Assembly: GCA_946894095.1 (NCBI GenBank)
Contig: OX335645.2
Span: 15,027,001-15,091,000 of the forward strand
Source: Incurvaria masculella
Taxonomy: Eukaryota; Arthropoda; Insecta; Lepidoptera; Incurvariidae
Direction of reading: 5' to 3'
DNA: 64,000 nucleotides
This document shows positions 1-14,200 of this stretch, one piece after another. Each line of letters begins with the position of its first letter. Position 1 is the stretch's first letter. A model generated the notes under the pieces. It saw only the letters and a program-made list of their open reading frames with translations, made no database searches and was not told the DNA's origin. The position numbers were made by a program, and so were the translations under genes.

Positions 1-724
1 GTGTTAAAACCGGCACTGTACCTAGTTAGGCCCACCCTGGTTGGTAATAATCGCATAAGTTGGTCCAAGCGGCAATAGACAATTGTGTATGTTTTCCATC
101 CAGTTTAATGTAGCCGTGCTTTTAAAGGGAAGGGCCTGGCAATACATCTTATTGTTTCGGGAATGCAGTATTTTGATATATGTATTCCATAACAGATAGA
201 TGTATACCAAAATAAATTAAAACAACAGGGCACACAAACTGCGCCATTTAGGTATCATAAGGCTACCTCCCCACACGTTACTCACACAAAGCGGCACCGA
301 GAAAAAAAATCAGTGTGGATGAAATTATTATTTTTAAAATATTTGTGATAAGTACAGTTGTTTCCTCTCAATTGTATACCACCAAATTACTACAGAAACC
401 TGAAAATTCAAGAATTCCGGACTAAATTATTTAGGTAACGCCAATCGGAGGTAACAAATTCAGGTTTCCGATTTGTAGCTTACAAACGACCGTGACCTTG
501 AAAACAAAATATAGGCGAGCAAATCAAAATAGGCAGGTTTGTATAATTTATAGTGACGAAAAGAAAAGGTTTTGTTTGTTTGTGTACACTAAAGTGTATG
601 TTTGAGCATACATGGTAACAGTTAACGTATCAGTTATTGTTTAGTTCAAAATTAAGTAGGTTGCTTTAACAATAATGCGCCAATCATAAATGGACCACTT
701 GTAATTCGCAACTGTCAAAATTAT
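1..724. other. Left-edge spacer with a SINE remnant
   Basis: There is no gene here. Bases about 20-165 resemble the body of the SINE family found throughout the window ('atccagtttaatgtagccgtgct', then a 'gggaagggcctggca'-like stretch). The rest is AT-rich and shows no long open frame. The part next to the SDR gene probably carries its promoter, but I see no convincing TATA box. Confidence 0.4.
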
Positions 725-916
725 TTGGTATCTCTCTCGCCCTTATCTTTCTTCTCTCTCTCCCTCCAACCCAACCAAGAAACCACTTTACTCCTCTTCT
801 CAACTCCGTGCACACAGTCAGTATTGCCGGTCCGCCGAGCCGAACATCAACCAAATCAACTGTCTAACGCCACTTATAACCTCATCAACATTGCGCTGCA
901 CAGATAACTTAACGCA

Positions 917-1741
917 ATGGACAGCCGCGTGGCGGTGGTGACCGGCGGGAACAAAGGCATTGGCTTCGAGATAGTGCGAGGATTATGCCGCAGGTTCGAA
1001 GGCACAGTGTACTTGACTGCTCGCAACGAAGAGCGTGGCCGGAACGCGACAGCTCGCCTCCGCGAGGAGGGACTCGAGGCAACTTTCCACCAGCTCGACG
1101 TGACGAGTCTGGACAGCTTGCGCGCCTTTGCTGACCATCTTGCGGCGCGCCACTCTGGCATAGATGTACTCGTAAACAACGCCGGCGTACTGGACTTTGA
1201 CAAAGCCGTCTCTTCCTACGATGATTGCAAGAGGCTGATAGATACTAACTTCATCAGCCTTCTGACTATCTCTGATGTGCTTTACCCACTACTCAAAAAT
1301 GATGCGCGAATTATAAACATGAGCAGTGACTGGGGTCTTCTGTCAAACATCAGAAAACAAGTGTGGCTGGACAAGCTGTCCCGGGACGACCTGACCAAGG
1401 AAGACATCGTAAAGTTCGTGGAAGAATTCTTGCAGGCTGCTCGCAACGGTAAAAACTCTTTCGTTTCCTTCGCGGGCCACTTTGGAGACTACAAGGTATC
1501 TAAAGTGGCACTGTCGGCGCTCACTTTCGTGCAGCAGCGAGAATTTAACGAACAAGACAAGAACATTGCTATCAATTGTGTGCATCCTGGTTTTGTGAGA
1601 ACGGATATGACAAAGAACATGGGTGACTTTAGCCCCGAGCGAGGTGCCCGTGCTCCGTTATACTTAGCGCTGGATGCGCCCCAGACGCTGAAAGGCGCGT
1701 TTGTGTGGCACGACTGCAACCGGGTCAATTGGGACGATTAG
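917..1741 (+). CDS. Carbonyl reductase [NADPH] 1-like short-chain dehydrogenase
   Basis: This is a 274-residue single-exon gene for a classical short-chain dehydrogenase/reductase of the carbonyl reductase (CBR1) type. The family uses NADPH to reduce carbonyl compounds and quinones in the cytosol. Visible motifs are the cofactor loop TGGNKGIG at residues 9-16, NNAG at 87-90, the active-site Asn 111, Ser 136/137 in NMSSDWG, the catalytic pair Tyr192 and Lys196 in YKVSK, and PG at 224-225. The insert between the Ser and the Tyr (residues about 140-190) is long, as in CBR1 rather than the shorter bacterial SDRs. The length matches the family (human CBR1 is 277). The ATG follows a short pyrimidine-rich leader, and no intron is needed. 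Lepidopteran genomes usually hold several CBR1 paralogs, so I give no specific symbol. Confidence 0.93.
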   Translation: MDSRVAVVTGGNKGIGFEIVRGLCRRFEGTVYLTARNEERGRNATARLREEGLEATFHQLDVTSLDSLRAFADHLAARHSGIDVLVNNAGVLDFDKAVSSYDDCKRLIDTNFISLLTISDVLYPLLKNDARIINMSSDWGLLSNIRKQVWLDKLSRDDLTKEDIVKFVEEFLQAARNGKNSFVSFAGHFGDYKVSKVALSALTFVQQREFNEQDKNIAINCVHPGFVRTDMTKNMGDFSPERGARAPLYLALDAPQTLKGAFVWHDCNRVNWDD

Positions 1742-2558
1742 AACTGCTCATTATCCATGTAGCCTAGTGTTGTACATACATTATTTTACTTTTTCTCACC
1801 AACAGATTTTTCTGTGATATTAGTATGTCTTACACAATAATACATCTTCATCGCTGTGTAATAGGGTATGATTTATTTAAAAGAGAAATTGATACACACG
1901 TTTATAGCATCTATGAAGTAAAACATTTTATGAAAGATTTGTTCCACTTAAAATTATGATCAAAGGCTTAGTAAAATTTAGGTGAAGGGTAGGCACTTTT
2001 GTGCTTGCCTATTCAAAGGTCAGAATATTTTTCTCAAATTTCATGTAAAAATGTATCAAACAAATGTTGTAATCGGGCTGGGAATGCCTTTCTCCAATCA
2101 CAGCACAGGTTCAATTGGCAGTTAGCTCACATCCTGTTTGATATCCAAGACAGCCAGCTGAAAGAGGATATTGTGATGCTATCTTTGCACTTTCAGGCTA
2201 TGGAAAGGGGTTAACATCATTCAACTTGCAGGAATTCTCCCGTACGAATTTCTTTTCCAAAAGTAAAATGTGTAGATGTCCAAGGCAAAACAACTTTTTT
2301 ATTCAGCTTTTTATTTAATGAAATATTTGTTTGGTTATTTCTTTTTGTATCTGTTAATCTAGTACATTTATCATTTATCGTCATCTATGGAAGAGTGGAC
2401 GAGAATGCATCTAAACAAAAAACTGTAGTTTATAAAAAAAGAACTGTATAATTTTAGTAAGGGTCTCTTCCACCAAGTAGCTTAATCCGTACATTAAACC
2501 ATCTTGAAAACGATTCCAGTAAAAGATAATCAGTACTTTAGTAATAAAGGCCCTTTAA

Positions 2559-3098
2559 GGTGGCCCAACCCGGCGGGCCTAACTCATTTGCGAGCACGGT
2601 AAAAAACCGTGCTGTTGCGCTCTGGGATCTTCTCTGTTTCAAAGAATAAGACAGGCTCCATTATAAGGAAGATGCAACATGTCCACAAAAAAGACAATGT
2701 GCATAGTGTATGATTTGGTAACATTTACGAAAATTTTAATTTCAAAACGACTTATAGCTAAAAGTAAACCACGACCGCTGTAGTCAAAAATCTAACAAAA
2801 ACCAAACAGATTATAAATCTTGATTAAATAAGCTGTCTGATGACTAATCTTTTTAAGATGTTCTTACTTTATCATTGCGTAATCCACCTCCAAAGTTATT
2901 GTATAAAACGCGCAAAAAATTCAAACTTTCGGACCTTATAACTTAGAAACCAAACACAATTTTACAATGCCAATGGTCATCAGACATCTAGTTCGATCAA
3001 ATAAAGCTATTTTGAGCAAAATTTTGGATCTCTGACAAAAAATATGGGCGTGATCTTCTTTCCCCTTTTGTATGGGGAGATGAGCGGGATGGGCCACC
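2559..3098. mobile_element. TTAA-flanked MITE, family A, copy 1
   Basis: This is a 540-bp non-coding element whose ends are inverted repeats starting GGTGGCCCAACCCG and finishing in the complement, CGGGATGGGCCACC. It is flanked on both sides by TTAA (2555-2558 and 3099-3102). TTAA target duplication is typical of piggyBac-type transposition, but the end sequence is not the usual CCC-start, so assignment to that superfamily is tentative. Homologous copies lie at 13752-14455 (opposite orientation), at 17531-18034, and as a truncated copy from 16916. Confidence 0.8.
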
Positions 3099-5860
3099 TT
3101 AAGTGTCAAATAAAATAAATCAGCACTTGGTGAAAACCAACCTAAGAGTTTAAGTTTTTATAATGATTTTTAAGGTTTTAGTTAAAAAAAATCCTTGTTA
3201 AAAATATGTTGGATTACTTTGCATTCGACGTATACACTCTGTTGTATTGCAAAAGAGTTTCAGATCGGAGAATTTCTGAAAGTTTAATCTCCAGGAAGTA
3301 GATTTTCTTGTACTTTATGCGTTGACGACCACTTTACTCGCCCCTCAACTGAACAAAGTGTTCAGCAGAGTTTCAGGTGAACAAAATTTCATTGAAACGG
3401 CATGTAGTTTATTACATTGAGAAACATATTTTCTGGTTTGCATTGTTCATAAATATGTGCATAGTGGTGGCTTTCCCTTTGTTGAACAAAGCCACAAAAA
3501 AATTGCGATTATTATTGATTAAATCAATACTTTGTAAATAAATGTTAGAACAAACAAATTGATTAAGGTATATAGCAATCACGTATTTTTTAACTGAAAC
3601 CCAAGAGACATGAAGACTTTGCAAAAGTGTACCTGAGCATTTGCTTGTCTGGAATACATTGCGGGCTTCGTGGATTGCCCACTTTTAAAGAGGCCTTTTT
3701 CTATATTGTTTGAACACTTAGTTCCATAAGGTTTTTCATGACTGTTGTACAGGCAATCCTAAAGTTCAGTCAATACAAATTGTTACAAGTGGCTCATCAA
3801 AAAACAAGAGATTATTTTAATCATAAAATGGTTGTAGATGGTTGGGTGGTTTTATTGGTTGTTTATTCTGATAAGGGCTTCTAAATAACAATCATGAATT
3901 CTATTGCATAGATTTGGGTTTTTATCGATGCCATGACCTTATTTGATTAGGACATGTAGTTATTAATTCTACAGGTGAAGTGCATCATAAAGATCTAGTC
4001 CGAAGCATAAGCGAAGAACATGTACAAAGAGATTTGTCCATTAAAAAATCGCAAAAAATATGCTATGATCCAAGAAAACCACTGGACATTTAAAGTTACG
4101 AAATATTTGATGCTGCATGGTGTTAAAAATATCATGCCAGAACGACATCACATACCGGGAACCACCAAATTATAATTTTAAAAGATGTTAATTTCAATGT
4201 TAATAATTTTTTTAATTTTCTATATGAACGTTTTCTTATAAATATTTACTTCAACACACACTGTAATAAATGATAATTACACAAATTAGATTTTAAAGCT
4301 CTATGCTCCGGACCCCACCTAATACGGTGATTGATAATGCCCGCATGGTTGAATTTCCCCCTCTCCTCTTTGTCGACCGAGAAGCTTTGAACGGAATGCA
4401 GGCTTGAGCTTTGCATGATGTAAGAGTAAAGGCTGTTCAGCACATGCTTCCATTGGGTTAAGCTGAATAAAATAAGCACTCAAGAACATTATTCTGCTTG
4501 GAAGGTCCGATGAAGTTTTTGTGACTAGGTTAGCAGTCAGAAGTGTTTTGTTAGCAACAAAAAAATATTTAGTACTACAGGAAATTTGTATCTTATTCAG
4601 ATACAATGAAAGAACATGTTTATGGATTACTAGCTGAGGTGCCCGGCTCTGCTCACATATCTACAACAGAGTGACCCACCCGAACACAACTAATTTCATC
4701 AAATTCGGTCCAGTCATTTAGGAGTTAGGTGGCAAATACATGTACAGAACAATGATTTGCTCTTGAATCCTCTAATCCAGATGCCCCATTAATCTGATGC
4801 CCCGTTTATGGGAGTTCATATTGGTGAGACTCCACTGTATTTGCACTGCTAGAGGACTGCCTGAATTCGCAAAAATACATTAACATTTGTTTAATGAATA
4901 CCCATGTATATTTATTTTAAAAACATAAAACACTATTTTATTAATCGCATGGTGCTTTTCTTGTTAAAAAATCTTCTATCAATTATATCTAACTGTACAA
5001 GAAAAATGTGACACGACACTGCGAGCTATCGATTTCTTAACCCCAAATGACGTAATGCTATAAGGACATTAAGGGGAGGGGAGTCCAATGATTATGGTTG
5101 TGGTGGTCAAGGTTTGCTCTGTCAAACACTGCCCGAAATAGCAAACGTTAAAGTGGAAGACGCAGAGGTAGAAGTCACAATACGTGACACCTGCAAGGCT
5201 GATTTGGCATTACAGTCCAAGTATGTGGAGGGAAGAAAATTTGAGCATTACATAATTTTTGTACACGAGCCACCGGGCCTATTTTTGAAAAATCGGAGAA
5301 CAAGTAACCAATTTACCTAGAAAGTTCAAGCAGGAAAAGTTTAATTCTTTTTGAGAATTACAAACTTCATTATTTTCTTTCTTTGATATAAAACTGAAGA
5401 ATAGAATATAACCTATTGGTGTAATATTTCTGATTATGTGTTTGTGTTCGATTTTTTGGCAGTGTTGGACTTGCCAGCTTTCTTCACAAAGCGACGTAGC
5501 CTATGCTTAAGAAGAGTAAAGTCCGGCACTGCCTTCCTTTCGGACATTACTGACGGCCACGTTTGTGTTTCCATATTTACTATAAAAATTCATCTACATT
5601 GCTTTTATATAGCATGTAATTCATCATATATATATTTTTATTGTAAATAACGTGGCTGCCATTGTTTTCTTTTATTGTTTGGCGAAAGTAAATGTTGACT
5701 CGCCAGTCCGGAGTGAAACGCGTGCGTACTGGTAGAACCCTGCATTTTATTAACATTGAATCATTGTGAAATCCTCAGAATTGCTGACTTCGTACTACTT
5801 TGATACTTTGTCCAAATATGCAAAGATAGTTTGGAATCGTTTTAAAATCTATGCCATTTT

Positions 5861-6075
5861 TTATGCAACCTGACATGGATCGCGAATACCACATAACTAC
5901 CGTTATGATATTAGCCCAATACACCACATTCCCGAGGCAATTAGGTGCCATGCCAGGACCTTTCCTTTATGAGCACAGCTACATTGAACTGGATGGAAAA
6001 CATGAACAATTTTTCATTGCCACTTCAACTATAGTTTCATCCAATGCGGTGTTACCAACCTGGGCGGGCTCTACC
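5861..6075 (-). repeat. SINE body fragment, inverted
   Basis: This is an inverted copy of the body of the window's SINE family. On the plus strand it reads through 'taccacataactaccgttatgatattagcccaatacacc'-like sequence into a 'cctgggcgggct' segment. The tRNA-like head is missing. Confidence 0.6.
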
Positions 6076-8215
6076 CTAATTTGGTTGATATTATTTTATC
6101 TAACATCAGTTAGATATGGTGGTTTTTCGCAAAATATTAACTGAGACAACATAAAGAAAAAAATAAATTCAAAAACAAAACTGTATGGAAATATAAATAT
6201 GCACGGAACAAAATAATCCAAAAAAAAGGTCAACTGCCACTCAGACCGCTACCTGCACTTAGTTCCCTCGTTATCGGGCCCTTTGTACAGGCCTCATTTC
6301 TTGCTACCCTGGGTAGCCAATATCGTCCATGAAGGCGAGGCAAGCGATGTAGGCGAAAGCAGCAGAACCCTCCATCCTTGCTGAACACACTGCACTGCAG
6401 AGCACATGTTCACTGATCTTGTTTTCCTCCATACAAAGGCCGGTCCTGTTTAGGGTAAGTAGCGCTGGACTATCTACACTCTAAACTGTTGACACCTCTA
6501 CTAGTTAGTGTACTCTTCAGATGCGACACAATGCAACCAAGATCTTTGGGTGCAGGCCGGAGGTAGAATAGGCTCCGGTCCTATGGGTATCGTACTCGAC
6601 TTATCAAATTCGTCAAATCCAGCAGCCTTTACTCGACACTTACTGCAAAATTTCGTCAAAACAGGCATCATCATTTTGTTTCATGTGTAAATTTCATCAC
6701 TACCGCAATACATATGTAGGAAAAAAAAAGATTTAGACGAAATGAGAACCTCCTTTTTTTTGAAGTTGGTTAAAAATACCTAAACAAAACATAAAATGTA
6801 TTTTTATTTAGTTTTTAAAATTCATGTTCTGAGACACCAGTGCGCGCAGTGCTGACGAAGACTTCTGCACCACGACCCTCAGTAAAGATTCTCCTTTCCA
6901 TGACATTTTCTGGGCCAGGAAGATATAATCCTATTTGAACATCGTAGTGTTTTGTAAACACATGCTTTATGAATACGGCCAGAACCTGCATTTAGTAGTA
7001 GTCATTTGCAGTAAACCTTATCTATGATGATTGTGTGTTTAACTGGCGCATAACCTTTCCATGTTCCTAGACCTTTGAGGCTGACTCCTGCCTCACAAAA
7101 GGTCTAGAGGTGTTTGTCATATGATCATATCAGTGCCTCAATAGCTGCTGTTGACGAGTCAGTAACCTTAGTAATAATGAAAGGGACGACCAAGGTAGAC
7201 CCTTCCCAGAACACCTGAATTAATTGATTTATTAATTTAATTATACAGACTAAAGATGATAATAAGATACCAGTTCGTAGATCACAGGATATCAGGGCTG
7301 ATAAACTATATAGAGACTTAAAAGAAGTTGCTTTTTAGGTTTCCGTACCCAAAGGTGGCAACTTAACCCAATTACTAAGCCTCCGCGGCCCATCCGTCCG
7401 TCACAGGGCTGAATCTATAATGAAATAGGTAAAATTTTAAAATAATAAAAATTAGAGGGGACCCCATACAAAAAACTAGATTTTTTTAAATCTTGTACTA
7501 TGGAACGGAACACTTTTTGTGCGAGTCCGACTCGCACTTGGTAGATACGATTTTGATTACCACTACTTGATGATAACAACACAAAAAACACAAGAATAGA
7601 CATTACCTTTTATTGATTTTCTTAAACTAATATTTACAATCAATAAGATTACTCACAAACGTATGCACAAATTAGCGGTCACTGCTAATAAATAACTCGT
7701 GTTTTTATGAAATACTTTCTCTGCCAAGCGGGCCGACAACTCGGCACAACTGCAAAAGTGTGCTCGATCTCATTTTTTTTAAAGTTTAATGTATAGACAG
7801 TCCCTCGTAACAAATAATTGTTCACAAATTTCGTTCAAAAGTGAAGGAAATGTTCCATAAAGTTCAATGTTAGTAAGTGCAACTTACATATTAAGTAAAA
7901 TAATTCTGACAAACTTTCACATTTATTTTACCTCTTTTGAGCATAATGTACCTTAGTCAGAAAACACCATTGGTATTTAAAGCCCTAGTATCCTCGTAAC
8001 TGGATTTTAACCTATTTGAACAAATTTCAAACACTATTCTTTATTTAGGTTAAGGATTTATCCATTATAATAGATTCAGATCAGAAAATATATTTGTAAG
8101 ATGAAGTTATATTATCAAATATATTTTCATGGAAAAAATCGTAGAACCAATGTGGAGGGAGTGACGCGTGTGCACGTACATTGAACCACCAGCCTGGGCT
8201 CTCAGAGTGTAACGA

Positions 8216-11200
8216 TTAATCTATTTTCACTGCGCCATATATTTTTCTTATAAATGTATATGCGGCGAAAAATCCTATCGTTCCAGTGAGGAGCCAAAAC
8301 GTTACCACCATGAGACCTGCAAGAAATAGATAAATTGTTTAAAACAATTGTATTCTTATTAGACATTTAATGAAGAACAATTTTGCCACAGGACATCATA
8401 CATGTGGAACAAAATTTCCACTTAACTGCTATAAAACGTCAAAAACTCGATTATTTGTTTTATACTTAAATGTATCCTGTGTCAAACCCCAGAGAAAACA
8501 AAATATGTATGAAGACATTATTTTTGATTTCATTTGATTTAGTTTATATTTTTCAAAAAAACAAAAAACCTGCGACACCGATATTTGTTGCCCGATATTA
8601 GATATTAAATTAATTTGAGTTTCAGCGTCATCTACATTTGAAGCATTGTAATCAGATTTTTAATATAATTTGATTACAAATTAATAAGATAACGGTTATG
8701 TCGTATCCATTAAATACATAAAATTATCAAGATATTTAAAATTAATGAAATTGGAAGAGTGGTTTTCAAATGATAAGAAAACAACATTTGTATGGGGAAC
8801 AGAACTTGCTGGCCATTCTTAAGGGATACAGCTTGCAAATGCTTGTAAACTGCAGAATGTAAAAGTGCTTACTAAGGGCCGAGTGCACGAAAGGACAAAA
8901 AAGCAAAATCAACGTCAACGTATGATTTAACACGTCACTTTGGATGAACAGTATGCAAGGAACTCCACGCGATTCACTAAAAGTGACGCGTTTGAACATT
9001 GATTAACTTAGCCGTCTCTTCGTGCCATCGGGGTTAAGACCAGCTTTGGTCTTGTCAATAGGCCTAGGGGCAGCAGCAGTGGCTGGGCGAGGAACGTATA
9101 TTTCTATATAACGAGAAAAAGTAGGGGGGGCAGCAAAGCCTTTTCTTTTTAGCAGTCGTGCCTTCTAAATTAGTAATCCTTCAAATTGTTTTTTGTGAAG
9201 ACCATCCCACTCAAACACACGAGCTAATTTCATAGCATTGTACTCAAATCGGCTCCATAAGCTTTTTTTTGCTAATTCGAAATTTGCACTGATGGGACGT
9301 CCTTCCATATGCCTAGGGCAGCCAGGTCTTAAATCCGGTGCTGACTAAAACCCAAATAAGTGAAATCAGGAACCAAAAATAAGCTATGTTGGTACAAATC
9401 ATGGGGCAAAATTAATGACAGCCCAGTCTTTCCCAGTGGGTCTAAGTAATTTAAGCCATCGGTTGTGGGGTACCACACCACTATAATCGCAAGTAAAAAT
9501 ACAGGTGATGCTAGTGCACGATTATCAATAGGCAAATAAACACACATGAATTCAACCTACCAGTGTAGCCTATATAGAGTAACGTTGGGATGAATTCAGT
9601 TATTTCCAACTTTGTGTAGAAATAATAGACGGAGTAAAATAGAATGTACACAGCCGAACCACCCGATACTATGAAGCTTCTCCACCACCAGTGGTAATCC
9701 TGAAATGGTTAATTTACATTTACTTTAAACATTTATCGATGAAATTTCACTCCATCGAAAAGTGGAGATACAGACATTTGCAGATATTGTTCAGAATTTT
9801 TTAATAATTTTCAATTCATCAATTATAATTATTTTACAGGGGTATTTTTTAAAACAGCCTAAGTACAGGGTCTAACAGCAGACACAGTCGTAACTTTGGG
9901 AAATGATTCCATTTCGAAGAATGAAAATGTCGAAGATAAAGCGGATTTCCCTTGTTTGTTTCGTTCATCATTTTAAACAATTTATTATAAAATATGTGTG
10001 TGATTGAACATTCCTCATAAATATTTAAAAGAAATGTAGAAATTAAAGAAGTTAGAAAAATAAATTATCAACGAAACGAACAAGTGAGGCCTTTTACGGC
10101 AGTGACTGCTGACACTTACCTTTTTTTATCTGCTTATTATGATTTGCAAGGTTATATTTTACCATGTAAAACTGTAGGTCGCCTTCCCCTACTAGGCACG
10201 CCCGGGTTGGAAACATTGCATTGGAAGAAAAGATGGAATGGTATGGAAAGGTTTGTTTTCCATCCAGTACAATGCAATGGTGCTCATATGAGAAGGTCCT
10301 AGCAGGGCACCTAATTCCTGAGGGAATGGCGTGTTTTGGGCTCATATGACAGTGGGTATTGGCTATCCATGTCCAGTTACATAAAAACATGGAATGTAAA
10401 AAAAGTACATGCGATTGACATATTTAGAAGAAAAAAACGACATTCAAATGTGTACTCACTTCTCCACACAGTTGAAAGTAGACCATGACAATGGAAATTT
10501 GTGAAACCGATATGACTAGTATGCAGAACACCAGAAACAGAAATCCAAACAAATAGTAGAATTGATTTTGCCATAGTGCATTAAATATGAAAAATAGTTC
10601 TATAAACACTGCCCCGAAAGGCAATATCCCAGCCATTAGAATACTGAAACAAAAACAAAAATATATTAATAGGAAACACAACTAATAATCAAGGAAAAAG
10701 TGAAGGAAAATCAAGCATTTCTCAAAAAAAAAAAACTCATTTGATTATCCTGCATGCCTATATTGAGGAAAAATACTATCAGGAAACCTATGCAAAATGT
10801 ATTTACATTCTGCTAAATGATATTTGTTCAGTTTGTGAAACTTTTAAAAGAACCCATAGTTGCCATCTATCATGCCTGAAGTGTAGAACTACCAAAATTA
10901 TTGTTAGCTGGAAGCCACTTCACCCAGATATAAAATGCTACCAAGGGCACTGTTATTTTCTTGAACGGGAGCAAAGTTGCCCATGATGTCATGGATTCAT
11001 TAAGACTCTTTGGCAGCCACCGGTTAGGCAGTTCAATGCATTCTTAAATTTGCGAGGTATGCAATAATAACTTTCCAGCAGCTAAAGGATCCAATAATCC
11101 CATACACTTACCAAGCAAATACGTTCATGTACCACAATTGCTCTGGCACCTTCCTAGGTATGAAGTTAGTCCGAACTGGGTGCTCGAAGGGTTGCTTTCT

Positions 11201-14200
11201 ACACCCGAAGTAGTAGCCCAAGTAAACGAGCGGCAGGGATATGCAGAACCAGAGGCACAGCAGGGCCATCATGGTGGAGAAGGGCACCGCTCCGCTCGAA
11301 TGTTTTCCCCAAATGAAGAAGTTTAGGAAGAAGCAAGTCCCGAAGACAAACGCGGGGTACAGGGTGGCGGTAAGGAAGGCCGCTTGCTTCCACTGCTTGC
11401 CCTTGACGGTCGCGTAGAGCCGCGCCGAGTAGTACCCGGCGATCAGCCCCATGAACACGTAGAGGAAGATGGCCGCAGTCATCAAGGCGCCGCGCGACGA
11501 CGGCGACAACATGCCCAGCATCGCGAAAACTGGAAAGACAAGAAGTCATCGTGACAAAGTGGAATGGCAAAAACCAATGAAATGTTCCAAAGCTTGTGTC
11601 ACCGCGATAAACGTATGGTAAATTTAGTTGCCCCCCCCCCCCCCCCCCCCCCCCGGTGAATCCTTCTGCAATCAGTCTTCAGACTGCAATCAGATCTCGT
11701 GAGTGTGCGTGATTTTGTAGGTCAGCATTTCCAATAACATTAGACCTTCTTCCATAAATTGATCACTTAGAACTGGTTGTCAAGATCTAGAATTATAATT
11801 CATCATTTTATTATGCAATAATACCAAATAAATTGCCATAAAAATTATGAACATAAACCATATCTATTGACTGTAGGTTTATAAAAATATTTTTTATCAT
11901 CTCGTTATTAGGGAGCACGTATTTCATAATAATACAATCCGTAAATTGCCATGTTCCAGCTATTTAGCGGTTTGGGGTAAAATACAGTTATTAATCTATA
12001 ATATCCTTATATATATGCGAAATCCACTCACTCAGTCACGCATCACGATATCTCCAAAACCACTGAACCTAGAAACTTGAAGATGAGGTTCGTAACCTAG
12101 TGGTTAATCTTTTATGTGGAAGCATATGGTTTTGATACCCAAGGTGCTGGGTTTGAAATGTGGATTTCTCTCAAATGTACAATGTTCGGAACCCACGAAA
12201 AACTGTAGGCCGTTCCTACTTACTAGGTGGTAGGATTCACCCTGACCAGGTTTTTTATTTAATTTGCTTGATTGATTTAAGAGCCGATTGCGTTCAGTTT
12301 GATAAGGGCATAAGTAAAACAACATTTAAATACATTTAAAAATAATTACAATGAATTTCGATAATCAAATAAAAAAATTTAACAAAAATAATAACCGACT
12401 TCATAGAAAAAGCACTAAAAATTTAACAAAAAAAATAACAGACTTCAAAGAAAGAGCACTAAAAAGTAAAAAAATATTGCCATTTCTGTAGATAAGATTT
12501 TTGTTATTTTTTTGTGTCGGTGTAGCCAAGGTTCTCTTGATTGGCGCAGTGCGTGCCCGGCTGATGCCGACTCAAAAAATACCAACAATCGTATCTACAA
12601 AAATGGCAATATTTTTTTACTTTTTAGTGCTCTTTATTTGAAGACGGTTATTTTGTTTGTTAAATTATTAGTGCTTTTTCTTTGAAGTTGGTTATTTTTT
12701 TGTTAATTTTTTTTAAATTTGTTTATTTTTAGTGAATCTGAAGTACACTTACTAATTTGTACACGTCCTTTCCAATAAACAAAGAATCACCGAAATCGGT
12801 TGGCGTTACATTGAGTTATTCGTCCATTTGTCGTGCACATCTTAATACAAATTTAAGACTTATATGATTTTCTTATGGATATCATTGTCAGAACTTAACC
12901 AAATTAAAATGGGGCCACTTGGGAATCACTAGCTTTCATTTAAAAAAATAATCATCAAAATCGGTTCACCCAGGCAAAAGTTATGAGGTAACAAACATAA
13001 AAAAAAACATACAGACGAATTGAGAACCTCCTCCTTTTTTTAAGTTGGTTAAAAGTAAATATTCATAAAGAAAGTTTGAACACAGAACATGAGCATCAGA
13101 TATTTTCTGTTATAGGTTTCAAATATAGCTAGACCATAAATGCATCTTTCATCTTTATGAAACTTCAAAATCAGTAGTAGTTATTTTTAGAAATAATAAA
13201 ATAAAAACAAATATGCCCTTAAGGATGGTTGAAATGGCAAATAAAGTTGACCATGTATTCCATTCAGTACAATGTAGTCGTGGTCAGATATAGGAAAGTA
13301 CTTGGTATAACACCTAGTTCCTTTGTGAACGTGGGGTGGTGGTATAATGCAATTCCATTTGCTTTCCCAAGCGGTGGTCCGAGCAGTGTTGAACTCACAT
13401 ATCGTGATCATGGTCATGAGGAACACTTGTATGCCGCTGCCAATGACAGCGGAGAAAAGCATGCGGCGCGGTGGTGGACGGAACACGTCCCCGTGCACCA
13501 ACTTCCAGCCCGTCTCCTCCATCACATCGTCGAGCCGCTCCACCGAGTTGTACCGCGCAATGTCGCGCCGCAGCGTGCGCACCATTATCATCGTCAGTAT
13601 GCCTGGATGTGATGCAGAACTTTTCATTGCATTAAAATTATGGCACGGTATATTTCATAAATGTGTATAGATATGCATGGGTAAGGAGGACCTTCTTATT
13701 GTAATTTTTTTATAAATTTATTTAAATTTTTCCATTAGGTCTCCTCCTTAAGGTGGCCCAACCCGCTCATCTCCCCATACAAAAGGGGAAAGAAGATCAC
13801 GCCCATATTTCTTGTCAGAGATCCAAAATTTTGCTCAAAATAGCTTTATTTGATCGAACTAGATGTCTGATGACCATTGGCATTGTAAAGTTATGTTTGG
13901 TTTCTAAGTTATAAGGTCCGAAAGTTCGAATTTTTCGCGCGTTTTATACAATAACTTTGGAGGTGGATTACGCAATGATAAAGTAAGAACATCGTAAAAA
14001 GATAAGTCATCAGACATAGCTCATTTAGCCCCGGTTGCACGAAGAGACAGACGAGTTAATCAATGTTCAAACACGTCACTTTTAGTGATCCGCATAGAGT
14101 TCCTTCAATAGTGTCCACACAAAGTGACGTGTTTGATCAGACGTTGACGTTGATTTTGATTTTTTGTCCTTTTGTGCACTCGGCCCTTAATAAAGATTTA

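Larger units (their letters stand above)
1742..8215. other. Spacer between the SDR gene and the 3' end of TM9SF4
   Basis: This 6.5 kb spacer has no gene I can support. It holds a TTAA-flanked MITE (2559-3098) and an inverted SINE fragment (about 5861-6075). Other fragments are a 'gagaacctcc...gaagttggttaaaa' repeat near 6735-6776, a 'ggctctgctcac' dispersed repeat near 4630-4830, and a 'ttccgtacccaaagg' repeat near 7338-7570. Candidate poly(A) signals for TM9SF4, read on the minus strand as AATAAA-like hexamers, lie near 8037-8045 and 7920-7928. Confidence 0.5.

Noticed and set aside
5114..5320. A 68-codon frame with an acidic start
   Set aside because: No recognisable domain, no splice evidence, and AT-rich repeat context on both sides.
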